Assembly (NCBI RefSeq): GCF_018919265.1
Contig: NZ_JAHLQO010000004.1
Coordinates: 1 to 64,000, forward strand
Origin: Peptoniphilus ovalis
GTDB lineage: Bacteria > Bacillota > Clostridia > Tissierellales > Peptoniphilaceae
Length of the DNA stretch: 64,000 nucleotides
Reading direction: 5' to 3'
Both the position numbers and the translations under genes were made by a program. Under the pieces are notes generated by a model. That model was not told where the DNA came from, did no database searches, and saw nothing but the letters and a program-made list of their open reading frames with translations. This document shows positions 26,399-35,673 of the stretch, in pieces. How positions within the stretch are numbered: position 1 is the stretch's first letter; the number at the start of each line of letters is the position of its first letter.

Positions 26399-26793
26399 TA
26401 TTCTTTTAGATAAATATTTATTTCTATATAAATCCAATTATTGATATCTTCTTTTTTAATAATTTTACCGAATAATAATTTTCCAGCATCCATAAGTCTT
26501 GAGAAAATTATATTGTCTACTTTTGGAACGTAACCTATCTTTTCGCCCTTTACAGTTTCAATTCTTATAGCTTGAGGGTCATATTCATTATCTGGTTCTC
26601 TATAAAAATTCAATTTATCGTTTAAATTTAAAGTTTTTTCAATTTTTGAAATATTATCTATGTGACTTGTGCCAGCAATATGAGTTTTAAACAAAAATAT
26701 TTCAACTTCAAAGGGTTTTGGTAAATCTAAAAGTCCGCCATTGTGAATTATTTTTAATAAATTATCATCATCTTTTTTTATTAAATCACTCAT
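26398..26793 (-). CDS. HIRAN-domain protein
   Basis: A 131-residue protein. From about residue 33 it matches the HIRAN domain: FKTHIAGTSHIDNI, a LNDKLNFYREPDNEYDPQAI strand cluster, then GEKIGYVPKVDN. In eukaryotic HLTF this domain binds 3' DNA ends. Stand-alone bacterial members are poorly characterised and thought to recognise damaged or stalled DNA. It overlaps the upstream J-domain-like gene by 8 bases and so is probably co-translated with it. The start ATG has a weak GAGGCG ribosome site. Confidence 0.8.
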   Translation of the reverse strand: MSDLIKKDDDNLLKIIHNGGLLDLPKPFEVEIFLFKTHIAGTSHIDNISKIEKTLNLNDKLNFYREPDNEYDPQAIRIETVKGEKIGYVPKVDNIIFSRLMDAGKLLFGKIIKKEDINNWIYIEINIYLKE

Positions 26794-27595
26794 CTAATCG
26801 CCTCAACAATAATTCTATATTTTCCATTAGAGTTTCAATAGCAATTTTATAAGATGCGTATTTATAGTTTAATCCTTCGATTCTTTGTAATTTCAAATCT
26901 TCATCTTCAAGATAAGACTTTAATATATAAGGATAGGATTTTTTAATCTTTTCTATTTCTTCATTTAGCTTTTCAAGTAATTTTAAAAGTCTATCTCTTT
27001 CTTCTTTCAAATTAGAGCTTAGACTACTATCCCCTTCAAAATCTCTATCTTCTTCAATCAAAATATAAAATGTCTCCATTGAAACTAAATCGCATCTTTT
27101 ATATGCGTCTAAAACATGATGAAAAAGTTCTATCTTTTCTTTAGTTATATTTGGATTTAAATCTGGATGAATTTTTTTTACAATATCTAAATATAGCTTT
27201 TTAAGTCTTTTAGAATCTTCATTACAAATAATGGGTAAATCATTTCTTGCCTTGGCATAACTTACATCCTTTAATTTTTTATTTAGCTTTTCTTTATATT
27301 CAGAAAATTCTCTTTCAATTTGCTCTTCAATACTATTTAGCTCAACTTTTTCATTTCTATTTATTCTAGCTTGAATTAATTCTTTCTTTCTTTTTAATCT
27401 AATGTATTTTATGTATAAGTCGTAAACTTTTAATTCTAAGGTCCCTATTTCAAGCATATACTTCATTTTAATATTTTCACATATTGTATATTTTAAATCA
27501 TCACGTCTTAAAACCAGGCTTGAAATTTCTTTTTTTAAAACTTTAATCTCTACTTTAAGCTCTCTATCCCCTGGAAATTCGACTAATCCACTCAA
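26786..27595 (-). CDS. Coiled-coil protein with J-domain-like HPD segment
   Basis: A 269-residue protein with no named family that I recognise. Long charged helices at residues of about 5-110 and 190-265 predict coiled coil. In the middle, KKLYLDIVKKIHPDLNPN contains the HPD tripeptide after a J-domain helix II-like stretch, followed by HHVLDAYKRCD, which resembles helix III. This suggests a DnaJ-type domain that might stimulate an Hsp70. It could also be a degenerate relative. The TTG start is behind AGGAGGGAG. It is translationally coupled to the HIRAN gene and divergent from the GIY-YIG gene, 61 bases away. Confidence 0.65.
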   Translation of the reverse strand: MSGLVEFPGDRELKVEIKVLKKEISSLVLRRDDLKYTICENIKMKYMLEIGTLELKVYDLYIKYIRLKRKKELIQARINRNEKVELNSIEEQIEREFSEYKEKLNKKLKDVSYAKARNDLPIICNEDSKRLKKLYLDIVKKIHPDLNPNITKEKIELFHHVLDAYKRCDLVSMETFYILIEEDRDFEGDSSLSSNLKEERDRLLKLLEKLNEEIEKIKKSYPYILKSYLEDEDLKLQRIEGLNYKYASYKIAIETLMENIELLLRRLDE

Positions 27596-27656
27596 TTCTC
27601 TCCCTCCTGTAATAATATTATACCAAAGTATATGTTAAAATATAGATGGTGTTAAT

Positions 27657-28514
27657 ATGAGTTTAAGAGAAAAGTTAAAGGATATTCCCAACTCTCCAGG
27701 AGTATATTTATTTTACGCAAATAACAAAATTGTTTATATTGGTAAAAGTAATAATTTAAAGTCTAGAATTCGTTCTTATTTTTCAAATCATCACAGTAGG
27801 CGAAAAATTTATATAATGATGGATTTTGTGAATGATTTGAAAATTATAAAATGCGATACTCATTTAGAAGCAAGGCTACTCGAATACGAATTAATTAGAA
27901 AGCACTATCCAATATACAATAGTCAATTTAAAAATAAAAAGAATTTATGTTATCTTGAAATCGATAAAGATAAAATGCTCAAAATAAGTGACAATGGATT
28001 TGGTCCACTAATAAAAAGTAGAAATATAGATAATTTTATAGAAAATATGAAATACATCTTTCCTATTTCCTGTGACGGAGAGAATTTTATTTTCAAAAAG
28101 AATTTATTTCCAAAAAATTTAAATAATGAAGAAAAATCTAAAACTTATGAAAGTCTTAATTTAATTTTTAAAGAAAATTATTTTGAAATATTCAGAAATA
28201 ATTTAAAAACAGAGATGATTAAATTATCTGAAAATCTAAACTTTGAAGATGCAATATTTTTTAAGAATCTAATAAGAGAATTTGAAATTTTATTTATAAA
28301 TTATTTTAAGAAAATTGACTTTCATAATAATTCTCATGTTTTTTACAGCGATGATAAAGATTATTTTATTATGACTTACAAGGGAAATATAATTGCAAAA
28401 GATAAGACTATAAATTTAGAAAATTATAAAAATATAAATCTCGATGAAATCAAAGAAAATAATGACGAAGAGTATAAAAATATAATTTTCTCAGAATATA
28501 TAAGTTCAAAATAA
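27657..28514 (+). CDS. GIY-YIG nuclease with UVR-like motif (short UvrC/Cho-like)
   Basis: A 285-residue protein. Residues of about 10-95 are a UvrC-type GIY-YIG nuclease domain: SPGVYLFYANNKIVYIGKS with the two Tyr motifs, the catalytic Arg in LKSRIRSYF and the Glu in EARLLEYELIRKHYP. Residues of about 185-215 (LKTEMIKLSENLNFEDAIFF) look like the UVR motif that contacts UvrB. The C-terminal RNase H-like nuclease and HhH domains of UvrC are missing, so it can be expected to cut only one side of a lesion, as Cho does. It is divergent from the HIRAN/J pair. The ribosome site (GGTG) is weak. Confidence 0.8.
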   Translation: MSLREKLKDIPNSPGVYLFYANNKIVYIGKSNNLKSRIRSYFSNHHSRRKIYIMMDFVNDLKIIKCDTHLEARLLEYELIRKHYPIYNSQFKNKKNLCYLEIDKDKMLKISDNGFGPLIKSRNIDNFIENMKYIFPISCDGENFIFKKNLFPKNLNNEEKSKTYESLNLIFKENYFEIFRNNLKTEMIKLSENLNFEDAIFFKNLIREFEILFINYFKKIDFHNNSHVFYSDDKDYFIMTYKGNIIAKDKTINLENYKNINLDEIKENNDEEYKNIIFSEYISSK

Positions 28515-28552
28515 AAAACTCCATATGTCTTTTACAGAATGTCGAAAAAGTA

Positions 28553-28582
28553 AAAATTAAAAAGGACCTCTATGGGTCCTTT
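28553..28582 (-). terminator. Terminator of the metA-aspartokinase gene
   Basis: An 8-bp stem AAAGGACC/GGTCCTTT (28561-28568 with 28575-28582) overlapping the stop codon, followed on the minus strand by a T-rich tract. Confidence 0.75.
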
Positions 28583-30377
28583 AATCTTTTATAATTGTTC
28601 CACCATTTTCTGGATCATTTGTGTTTAAAATTTTAATAGTGATATTTTTGCTCTTTACAGGATCAATTGCATCTCCCTGATAAACTTCAGCTCCATTGTC
28701 AATTATATCTTTGAGCTGAGAATAGTTGAGCTTATTAATTGTCTTAGCATTAGGATCACTTTTTGGGTCAGATGTCATTATCCCATTTACATCAGTCCAA
28801 TTTTCGTAGACGCTTGAATCAAGTGCGTATGCGATAAGGCTACCCGTGTAGTCACTTCCGCCTCTTGAAAAAGTTACAATATCTCCACTTCCATTGCTTC
28901 CATAAAATCCTGGCACTACCGCTTTTTTATTCTCTCCTATAATTTTCTTTATAGCTTCAGAAGATTTTTCTAAATCAACATGACCATGCTCATCAAAGAA
29001 AATTATGTCCTTAGCGTCGATAAAATCATAATCTAAATATTTTGCAAGTAGTTTTGCATTTAGATATTCTCCCCTACTCACTATAAACTCAGGTGAGTTT
29101 GACTCTTTAATTTCATCAAATACAAATTTAAGTTCTTCATTCCAAAAATCTTCAAGCTTCAAATCTTCAGCAATTGATAGAAATCTCTTTTTAATCTTTT
29201 CAAGTTGAAGTTCTCTATATATTTCTTGTGTTTTTAAATCATCCTCTAGTGATTTCATTATGTTTTTAAGATCTATGATATTTTTATTCTTTTCAGAAAG
29301 AGAAATTAATTCATCTGTAATCTTAGTATCTGATTTAAATCTTCTTCCAGGTGCTGAAACAACAATTACATCTCTATCATCCTTAGAGAAAATAATCTTT
29401 TTAACTTTTGCAAATTGGCCTGCATCTTTAAGTGAACTTCCACCAAATTTAGATACAGATTTTCCCTTTATTGTGTCAATTGCATAGGGAGTTTCTTGAT
29501 ATACGCAGTAGTTTAGCCAGTTTGAGAAAAATAAGTTTCCAGCTGATCTCCATCTTATTTTGATATCCTTCTTCGGATCATTGTCCTCATAATAGTTTAT
29601 TGGAGGAGCAATCTTTTTAGACTGAGAAAGATCTCTAATGTATTCGTTGTGAAGGGTATCTTTGTCATATTCCCAGTGTCCAAAGTTAAATACAAATCTG
29701 TGATCTTTTGTAGTAACAAGTGAAACTCCAGTATCTTCTCGTGAAGCAAGAACTTCTAAATCAGGATAATCTTCAAATTCTTCAATGTTTACATAAGTGT
29801 GTCTTGATGTTGGAATTAAAAATGTATCGTCAAAACCTTTGATTATTTTATTATCTTTAAGTTTATCAAATTCAAAAACTCCAAAGATTTTATGATCAGA
29901 AACTTTGTGACCAATATTATAATAATGATAAAGAGCAGCCTGTGCAGACCAACAGATAAACATTGTTGAATATACATTTTCCTTTGCAAATTCAAATATA
30001 GTTTTTAACTCATCCCAATATTTTATCTTCTCATAAGCTATAGTTTCAATTGGAGCTCCAGTTATAATCATTGCATCGTATTTATTATTTTTTATATCAT
30101 CATAAGTTTTGTAAAAGGCCTTTAATCTTTTTAAGTCGCTGTTTTCTGGATTGTAAGATTCCATTCTAACTAAATCTATATTAATTTGAAGTGCAGTATT
30201 TGATAGCATTCTTAAGAGTTGAAGTTCAGTTTCTTCTTTTTTAGGCATTAGATTTACAATGGCAATATTAAGAGGTCTGATATCTTGCTGAGCAGCAGAT
30301 GAATCCCTCATGGTAAAAATATTTTCTCGTTCTAAAACATCTTCAACAATTAAATCCTTAGGTATTATTAATGGCAT
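28581..30377 (-). CDS. Fusion of homoserine O-acetyltransferase (MetA) and aspartokinase catalytic domain
   Basis: One uninterrupted 598-residue frame. Residues 1 to about 300 are a full MetA: Cys142 in MFICWSAQAAL, the GHWEYD motif with His234 and Glu236, and YWDEL. Residue 111 is Glu (GAPIET), which in the MetA family marks acetyl-CoA rather than succinyl-CoA use. Residues of about 306-598 are an aspartokinase catalytic domain of clostridial type: VSKFGGSS at 308-315, VVSAPGRRF at 339, FIVSRGEYLNAKLLA, and GFYGSNGSGDIVTFSRGGSDYTG. It ends with the usual last strand (ITIKILNTNDP), so the ACT regulatory domains are absent. A methionine T-box precedes it. The protein would supply aspartyl phosphate and O-acetylhomoserine, the latter feeding MetY. 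Confidence 0.92.
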   Translation of the reverse strand: MPLIIPKDLIVEDVLERENIFTMRDSSAAQQDIRPLNIAIVNLMPKKEETELQLLRMLSNTALQINIDLVRMESYNPENSDLKRLKAFYKTYDDIKNNKYDAMIITGAPIETIAYEKIKYWDELKTIFEFAKENVYSTMFICWSAQAALYHYYNIGHKVSDHKIFGVFEFDKLKDNKIIKGFDDTFLIPTSRHTYVNIEEFEDYPDLEVLASREDTGVSLVTTKDHRFVFNFGHWEYDKDTLHNEYIRDLSQSKKIAPPINYYEDNDPKKDIKIRWRSAGNLFFSNWLNYCVYQETPYAIDTIKGKSVSKFGGSSLKDAGQFAKVKKIIFSKDDRDVIVVSAPGRRFKSDTKITDELISLSEKNKNIIDLKNIMKSLEDDLKTQEIYRELQLEKIKKRFLSIAEDLKLEDFWNEELKFVFDEIKESNSPEFIVSRGEYLNAKLLAKYLDYDFIDAKDIIFFDEHGHVDLEKSSEAIKKIIGENKKAVVPGFYGSNGSGDIVTFSRGGSDYTGSLIAYALDSSVYENWTDVNGIMTSDPKSDPNAKTINKLNYSQLKDIIDNGAEVYQGDAIDPVKSKNITIKILNTNDPENGGTIIKD

Positions 30378-30414
30378 TTTTTCCTCCTACCAATTTTAAA
30401 TACAAATTTATAAT

Positions 30415-30655
30415 AAAAAAAGCTTTCATCCATAAAGGACGAAAGCAAATCCGTGTTACCACCTTAGTTCTCTCATATCTCGCAATATGAGACTCTTCGA
30501 GTACAATCATACTCTATCGCTGTAACGGGCGAATCCGTACTTATCTAAATATCGACAAGCACTCGAGAAAGACCATGTTCACCCAATTTCATTCTACTTC
30601 TTTCACCAAATGAAGCTCTCTGTAATCATTCCAAAGGGTTACTCTTCTTCCTATT
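30415..30655 (-). promoter_or_regulatory. Methionine T-box riboswitch upstream of metA-aspartokinase
   Basis: Read on the minus strand: stem I begins with AAGAAGAGTAAC (about 30649), and the ATG specifier sits at 30576-30574 inside GAACATGGTC, identical in context to the metY leader. The T-box sequence AAGGTGGTAACACGG is at 30465-30451, and a 10-bp terminator stem (30446-30437 with 30431-30422) leads into a T-run. It should sense uncharged tRNA-Met. Confidence 0.9.
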
Positions 30656-30673
30656 GAGTTTCAATATAAATTA

Positions 30674-30702
30674 ATAATATCATTTATTTAAATTTTAGTC
30701 AA
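30674..30702 (-). promoter_or_regulatory. Promoter of the metA-aspartokinase T-box transcript
   Basis: Minus-strand TTGACT (30702-30697), 17 bases, TATTAT (30679-30674), just ahead of the T-box leader. Confidence 0.75.
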
Positions 30703-30707
30703 ATTTT

Positions 30708-31442
30708 TTATTCATCAAATAGTAAGTGAATCATTCTTTCAGGATTATCTAAAAAAGATTTTGTAATTGAATATGTATCAGTCAATTTATATTCTGTTTT
30801 TTTAATACCTTCTTCACTAAACTCATAAATATCTGATTCAGGATAAGCAAGTAGTATTGGCGAATGAGTAGCAATTATAAATTGAGAGTTTCTCTTAACT
30901 AAATTATTTATAATGCAAAGAAGTGACATTTGTGATGTTGGAGAAAGTGCAGACTCAGGTTCATCAAGGATATAAATTCCATTACCGCTAAATCTATTAT
31001 TTATTATTGAGCGAAAGCTTTCTCCATGGGATTGCTTGTGAAGTGATTTACCTCCATAATAATTCATAAAACCACTGTTACCTAATTTATCAAGTTCATC
31101 AATTTCAGATGCGACATTATAAAAAGATTCTGCTCTTAAAAAAAATCCATCTCTTTCCCTTATTATCCCTCTATTTATATTCATTAAATTTCCAAGTTCT
31201 GAATGAGTATCATTTGTAGCAAAATTAAAATTTTTCGACCCACCTTCTGGATTAAATCCCAGTGAAATTGCAATTCCTTCTAACAAAGTCGATTTTCCTG
31301 TGCCATTTTCTCCGACAAAAAATGTGACTGACTTTTCAAAAGTCATTTCCTTAAAATTTTTAATTGCAGGTATATCTATAAGATAATCATCCTCTTCAAT
31401 ACCCTCTAAATCAATCCCATTAATCTTTTCCAAATAAATCAT
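30708..31442 (-). CDS. AAA-family ATPase (ABC-like, stand-alone)
   Basis: A 244-residue cytoplasmic ATPase with Walker A GENGTGKST near residue 44, a QSHGES signature-like motif, Walker B GIYILDEPESALSP and the switch His in FIIATHSPILL. This is the compact group of predicted ATPases related to RecF/SMC heads, without a coiled coil. Such proteins occur alone or with nuclease partners. No nuclease is adjacent here, and the divergent neighbour is a HerA-like ATPase 107 bases away. Its role is unknown. Confidence 0.82.
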   Translation of the reverse strand: MIYLEKINGIDLEGIEEDDYLIDIPAIKNFKEMTFEKSVTFFVGENGTGKSTLLEGIAISLGFNPEGGSKNFNFATNDTHSELGNLMNINRGIIRERDGFFLRAESFYNVASEIDELDKLGNSGFMNYYGGKSLHKQSHGESFRSIINNRFSGNGIYILDEPESALSPTSQMSLLCIINNLVKRNSQFIIATHSPILLAYPESDIYEFSEEGIKKTEYKLTDTYSITKSFLDNPERMIHLLFDE

Positions 31443-31512
31443 AATATCCCTCGAAATTTTATTAATAACATTATACTATATTTTTTAAAATATTTTAGAA
31501 TATGCCACTCTT

Positions 31513-31521
31513 TGATATAAT
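31513..31521 (+). promoter_or_regulatory. Extended -10 upstream of the HerA-like gene
   Basis: TGATATAAT, 29 bases before the ATG, with GGGAGG as ribosome site. No clear -35. Confidence 0.5.
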
Positions 31522-31549
31522 AAACTTATGATAATTATGGGAGGATTTT

Positions 31550-33019
31550 ATGAATAAGATTTTAATTGGCAAAGGAAAAAACAAAAATTACCTTCTTTTA
31601 AATAAAGTAAATAGACATGGACTTATAAGTGGTGCCACTGGAACTGGTAAAACCGTGAGTCTAAAAATTCTCGTTGAAGGACTTTCAAATGCAGGCGTTC
31701 CAACAATACTTGCAGATGTAAAGGGAGATCTTGCAAATATTTCTAAGCCTGGCGAGATGAATGACAATGTTAAAAATAGACTTGATATTATAGGTCCTGA
31801 AGAATTTGTTTTTAAAGAATATCCTGTTACAATGTGGGATATTTACGAAAACAAGGGAATTCCTCTAAGAGTTACAGTTTCAGAGATGGGTCCTATTATG
31901 CTTTCTAGTATATTGGATTTAAATGACACTCAAATGGGAGTTTTGAATATAATTTTTAAAGTTGCAGATTCAAATGGTCTTTTATTAATCGACTTAAAGG
32001 ATTTAAAACAAGTGATTAATTTTGTTTCAGAAAATAGAGATGAAATTAGTAAGGAATATGGAAATGTTGCAAGCCAAACTTTATCTGCAATTTCTAGAAA
32101 ATTATTATTTTTAGAAGATTCAGGTGGAAATTTATTTTTTGGAGAACCTGCTATTAATATTAATGATTTAGTAAGAGTAGATGGTAATTCTAATGGATTT
32201 GTAAATATTCTACAAGCTGATAAATTAATATCAAATCCAATTTTATATTCAATGCTTTTACTTTATCTTTTATCAGAAATTTATGAAAACTTCCCTGAAG
32301 TTGGTGATTTAGATAAACCAAAGCTTGCATTTTTCTTTGATGAAGCACATTTACTTTTTAATAATTCTCCAAAAGTTTTAAAGGATAAAATTATTCAAGT
32401 TGTAAGACTTGTTAGAAGTAAGGGAGTTGGAGTATTTTTTATAACTCAAAATCCTTTAGATATTCCTGAAGAAGTTTCATCTCAACTTGGGAATAGAATA
32501 GTTCATCAGTTGAGAGCTTATTCACCTAAAGAATTAAAGGCGATAAATGCTGTTGCTGATACTTTTAGACAAGACGGAAAAATTGACATTAGAGAAGAGC
32601 TAATTAATTTGAAAACTGGAGAAGCAATAGTTTCATTTATAGATGAAGATGGATCTCCTACAATCGCCGAAAAATCATTAATAATGCCTCCTCACTCATC
32701 TTTTAATGCTTTAACCGATGGTGAGTACGAAAATTTAGTCAAAGGCTCAAATCTATATGCTAAATATAAAGAATCAATTGATAGAGAATCTGCTTATGAG
32801 GTTTTAACTGAAAAAATTGCAAGAGATAAGGAATTAAAAGAAAGAGAAGAAGAACTGGCAAAGAGAGAAAAAGAAATTTCTAAAGGAAGCACTAAAAGTT
32901 CAAGAAGACAAAAATCTTATATTGACAAGGGGATTGACTCAATGCTTGGTACTATTACAAGAACTATTGGACGTGAAATTGCAAGAGGATTACTTGGCTC
33001 AATAAAAAAGAAAAGATAA
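31550..33019 (+). CDS. HerA-like ATPase/helicase (DUF853 family)
   Basis: A 489-residue FtsK/HerA-superfamily ATPase of the YjgR/DUF853 group. It has Walker A SGATGTGKTVS near residue 28, ILADVKGDL near 54, Walker B LAFFFDEAHLLF near 262, a sensor FFITQNPLDIPEEV and the arginine-finger region QLGNRIVHQLRAYSP. The C-terminus is a short coiled coil and a Gly/Arg-rich tail (RTIGREIARGLLGS). The family's cellular role is not established. No NurA nuclease is adjacent. It is transcribed alone and ends in a bidirectional terminator. Confidence 0.88.
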   Translation: MNKILIGKGKNKNYLLLNKVNRHGLISGATGTGKTVSLKILVEGLSNAGVPTILADVKGDLANISKPGEMNDNVKNRLDIIGPEEFVFKEYPVTMWDIYENKGIPLRVTVSEMGPIMLSSILDLNDTQMGVLNIIFKVADSNGLLLIDLKDLKQVINFVSENRDEISKEYGNVASQTLSAISRKLLFLEDSGGNLFFGEPAININDLVRVDGNSNGFVNILQADKLISNPILYSMLLLYLLSEIYENFPEVGDLDKPKLAFFFDEAHLLFNNSPKVLKDKIIQVVRLVRSKGVGVFFITQNPLDIPEEVSSQLGNRIVHQLRAYSPKELKAINAVADTFRQDGKIDIREELINLKTGEAIVSFIDEDGSPTIAEKSLIMPPHSSFNALTDGEYENLVKGSNLYAKYKESIDRESAYEVLTEKIARDKELKEREEELAKREKEISKGSTKSSRRQKSYIDKGIDSMLGTITRTIGREIARGLLGSIKKKR

Positions 33020-33049
33020 GCTAATTTTTATCTTCAGATTGTTTTAAAA

Positions 33050-33101
33050 TAAAAAAACCACTATAATAGGAAATCATGTGAATATTATAGTGGGTTTTTT
33101 T
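33050..33101. terminator. Bidirectional terminator between the HerA-like gene and trpA
   Basis: An 11-bp stem (33058-33068 with 33083-33093) around a 14-base loop, with seven A on one side and seven T on the other. It ends both the HerA-like and the trp transcripts. Confidence 0.85.
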
Positions 33102-33129
33102 ATATACTTAAGATAATGAGTTAATTTTT

Positions 33130-33900
33130 TTAATTTATAGCTTGTTTTATTTCTCTTACAAATTCTCCTACATATTTTGGAGATTCTTCTCCATATTCTT
33201 TAATAATCTTCATTATAGCCGATCCAATAATTATTCCATCTGAAATACTAGCCATCTTTTTAGCTGACTTTGCATTTGAGATTCCAAAACCAATTGCAGC
33301 AGGAATTTTGGAATTTTTTCTAACAGATTTTATAATAGGCTCGAGATTTGTATCAATATTTTTTCTTGTTCCAGTTACACCTAAACTAGATACAATATAT
33401 ATAAAACCTTCGGCTTCTTTTGCTATTTTTTTAATTCTATCTTCAGAAGTTGGAGCTATCATAGAAATTAAATCAATATTATTATTTTTAAAAACTTCAT
33501 AAAACTCATCTTTTTCTTCATAAGGTAAATCTGGTAAAATAATTCCATCAATTCCAACTTCTTTACATTTTTCTGAAAATTTCTTGCTTCCATATGAAAA
33601 AATTACATTTGAATAAGTCATAAAAACTAAAGGAATCGAAATTTCATTTCTCAAATCTTTTACAAATTCGAAGATTTTATCAGTTGTTACTCCACCTTTT
33701 AAAGCTCTGTAATTTGCCTCTTGAATAACTGGACCTTCGGCAGTAGGATCTGAAAAAGGAATTCCAAGTTCTATTAAATCCACACCCTTTTCTACCATTT
33801 CAAGAATAATTTCTTTCGTAACTTCTAGATTGGGATCCCCACAAGTTATAAAAGCAATAAAAGCTTTTTTATTTTTAAAGGCTTCTTTAATTCTACTCAT
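33130..33900 (-). CDS. trpA: Tryptophan synthase alpha subunit
   Basis: A 256-residue barrel enzyme that splits indole-3-glycerol phosphate to indole and passes it to TrpB. Catalytic Glu and Asp are visible in [16 protein letters not shown] (near residue 42-57), with the substrate loop YSNVIFSYG and the phosphate-binding [10 protein letters not shown] near the C-terminus. It is the last gene of the trpDCFBA operon. Its start overlaps the trpB stop by 8 bases. Confidence 0.96.
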   Translation of the reverse strand: MSRIKEAFKNKKAFIAFITCGDPNLEVTKEIILEMVEKGVDLIELGIPFSDPTAEGPVIQEANYRALKGGVTTDKIFEFVKDLRNEISIPLVFMTYSNVIFSYGSKKFSEKCKEVGIDGIILPDLPYEEKDEFYEVFKNNNIDLISMIAPTSEDRIKKIAKEAEGFIYIVSSLGVTGTRKNIDTNLEPIIKSVRKNSKIPAAIGFGISNAKSAKKMASISDGIIIGSAIMKIIKEYGEESPKYVGEFVREIKQAIN

Positions 33901-35074
33901 TTATTTCAACTCCCCTATATCTTGCTATTTGTGCACAGTCCTTATCTCCTCTTCCTGAAAGAGTTACAACAATTATTTTATCCCTATCTAAATTTGGAGC
34001 AATCTTTATTGCATAAGCTAGTGCATGAGATGATTCAATAGCAGGAATTATTCCCTCTGTCTTAGAAAGATATTCAAAAGCTTCTACAGCTTCTTCATCA
34101 GTTATTGGAACATATTCTGCTCTTTTTATATCGTGTAAATATGCATGCTCAGGTCCTATTCCTGGATAATCAAGACCTGCTGAAATAGAATAAACAGGAG
34201 CTATTTGTCCAAACTCATCTTGGCAAAAATATGACTTCATACCATGAAATATTCCTTCTCTTCCAACGGCAATTGTGGCTGCTGTATCTTTTGTGTTAAC
34301 TCCTCTTCCTGCTGCCTCGCATCCTATTAATTTAACTTCTTTATCATCAATAAAATTGTAAAATGAGCCAATTGCATTAGATCCTCCACCAACACATGCA
34401 ATTACATAATCAGGAAGTTTATTTTCTTTTTCAAGAATATCTTCTTTTATCTCCTTTGAAATCAAAGCTTGAAAATCTCTTACAATTGTTGGAAAAGGAT
34501 GCGGACCCATAACAGATCCCAAGCAGTAGTGAGTGTCATCAATTCTTCTAGTCCATTCTCTCATTGCTTCGCTGACGGCATCTTTTAATGTGCCTGTTCC
34601 TGATTTTACAGAAATTACATCTGAACCTAAAAGTTTCATTTTATAAACGTTTAGAGATTGCCTTTCTATATCTTCTTCTCCCATAAATACTACACATTCC
34701 ATATCTAAAAGTGCTGCAGCTGTTGCAGTTGCAACTCCATGTTGACCTGCTCCTGTTTCAGCAATTAATCTTTTCTTTCCCATTTTCTTTGCAAGTAGAG
34801 CTTGTCCTAAAACATTATTAATTTTATGAGCACCTGTATGATTTAAATCTTCTCTTTTTAAATAAATTTTAGCTCCGCCAAGTTTTTTTGTAATTTTTTC
34901 TGCAAAATATAATTTAGAAGGTCTGTTAGCATACTCTTTAAGAAGGAAATCTAATTCCTTATTAAAACCTTTATCATTTTTATAATATTCATAGGCTTTT
35001 TCAAGTTCAATTACAGCATTCATTAGTGTTTCTGGAATATATTGACCACCATGAATTCCAAATTTAGTTTTCAT
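33893..35074 (-). CDS. trpB: Tryptophan synthase beta subunit
   Basis: A 393-residue PLP enzyme joining indole and serine to make tryptophan. The PLP Lys lies in [15 protein letters not shown] (near residue 83), followed by [16 protein letters not shown], the glycine-rich [10 protein letters not shown] phosphate loop and [10 protein letters not shown] at the end. This is the classical TrpB1 form that pairs with TrpA. It overlaps trpF by 4 bases and trpA by 8. Confidence 0.97.
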   Translation of the reverse strand: MKTKFGIHGGQYIPETLMNAVIELEKAYEYYKNDKGFNKELDFLLKEYANRPSKLYFAEKITKKLGGAKIYLKREDLNHTGAHKINNVLGQALLAKKMGKKRLIAETGAGQHGVATATAAALLDMECVVFMGEEDIERQSLNVYKMKLLGSDVISVKSGTGTLKDAVSEAMREWTRRIDDTHYCLGSVMGPHPFPTIVRDFQALISKEIKEDILEKENKLPDYVIACVGGGSNAIGSFYNFIDDKEVKLIGCEAAGRGVNTKDTAATIAVGREGIFHGMKSYFCQDEFGQIAPVYSISAGLDYPGIGPEHAYLHDIKRAEYVPITDEEAVEAFEYLSKTEGIIPAIESSHALAYAIKIAPNLDRDKIIVVTLSGRGDKDCAQIARYRGVEINE

Positions 35075-35673
35075 CTTTTTCTCCTAACTATTTCCACAAA
35101 TTCTTTCATTTTCTCAAAGTCCTTAACATCATTTGTCTCTAATGAAGAAGATGCATCTAATGCATAAGGATTAAATTTATCTATAGCTTCATTTATATTT
35201 TCCTTCGATATCCCTCCGGCTAAAAAGAAATTTCTATCAAAAGATTTTATTTTATTCCAATCAAAAGTCTTTCCTGTTCCCTTTCCAGAATCTAATAAGA
35301 TATAATCTGCAGAAGAATTTTTAGCAAGTTCTAAATCATTTTCACTTTTTACTTCGAAAGCTTTGATAATTTTGTTATTAGTTTTTGATTTTAGTTTAGA
35401 TATATATTCTTCGGTCTCATCTCCATGAAGTTGAATAATATCAATAATATCTTCATCGATATATCTTAAGATATTTTCAATACTTTCATTTACAAATACA
35501 CCAACTGATTTTATTTCATTACTGAGTAAGTTTTTAAGTTTTTTAGCTTCTTCTAAACTAACATATCTTTTGCTTTTTTCTGCAAATACAAAACCTATAT
35601 AATCTAATTTTAAATTATTTGCATAATTAATATCTTCTTCTCTTTTTAATCCGCAAATTTTTATTTTAGTCAT
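35071..35673 (-). CDS. trpF: Phosphoribosylanthranilate isomerase
   Basis: A 200-residue barrel enzyme of the tryptophan pathway that performs the Amadori rearrangement. Key elements are the N-terminal [11 protein letters not shown] with the catalytic Cys, the QLHGDE strand, the catalytic Asp in [14 protein letters not shown], and LAGGISKEN. It lies between trpC and trpB with overlaps of 8 and 4 bases. A GAGG site lies before the ATG. Confidence 0.95.
   Translation of the reverse strand: MTKIKICGLKREEDINYANNLKLDYIGFVFAEKSKRYVSLEEAKKLKNLLSNEIKSVGVFVNESIENILRYIDEDIIDIIQLHGDETEEYISKLKSKTNNKIIKAFEVKSENDLELAKNSSADYILLDSGKGTGKTFDWNKIKSFDRNFFLAGGISKENINEAIDKFNPYALDASSSLETNDVKDFEKMKEFVEIVRRKR

Noticed and set aside
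30708-33019. AAA ATPase next to a HerA-like ATPase as a possible anti-phage system
   Set aside because: The genes are divergent, no nuclease or effector is adjacent, and both families are common in ordinary genomes. No hallmark of a known defence system is present.
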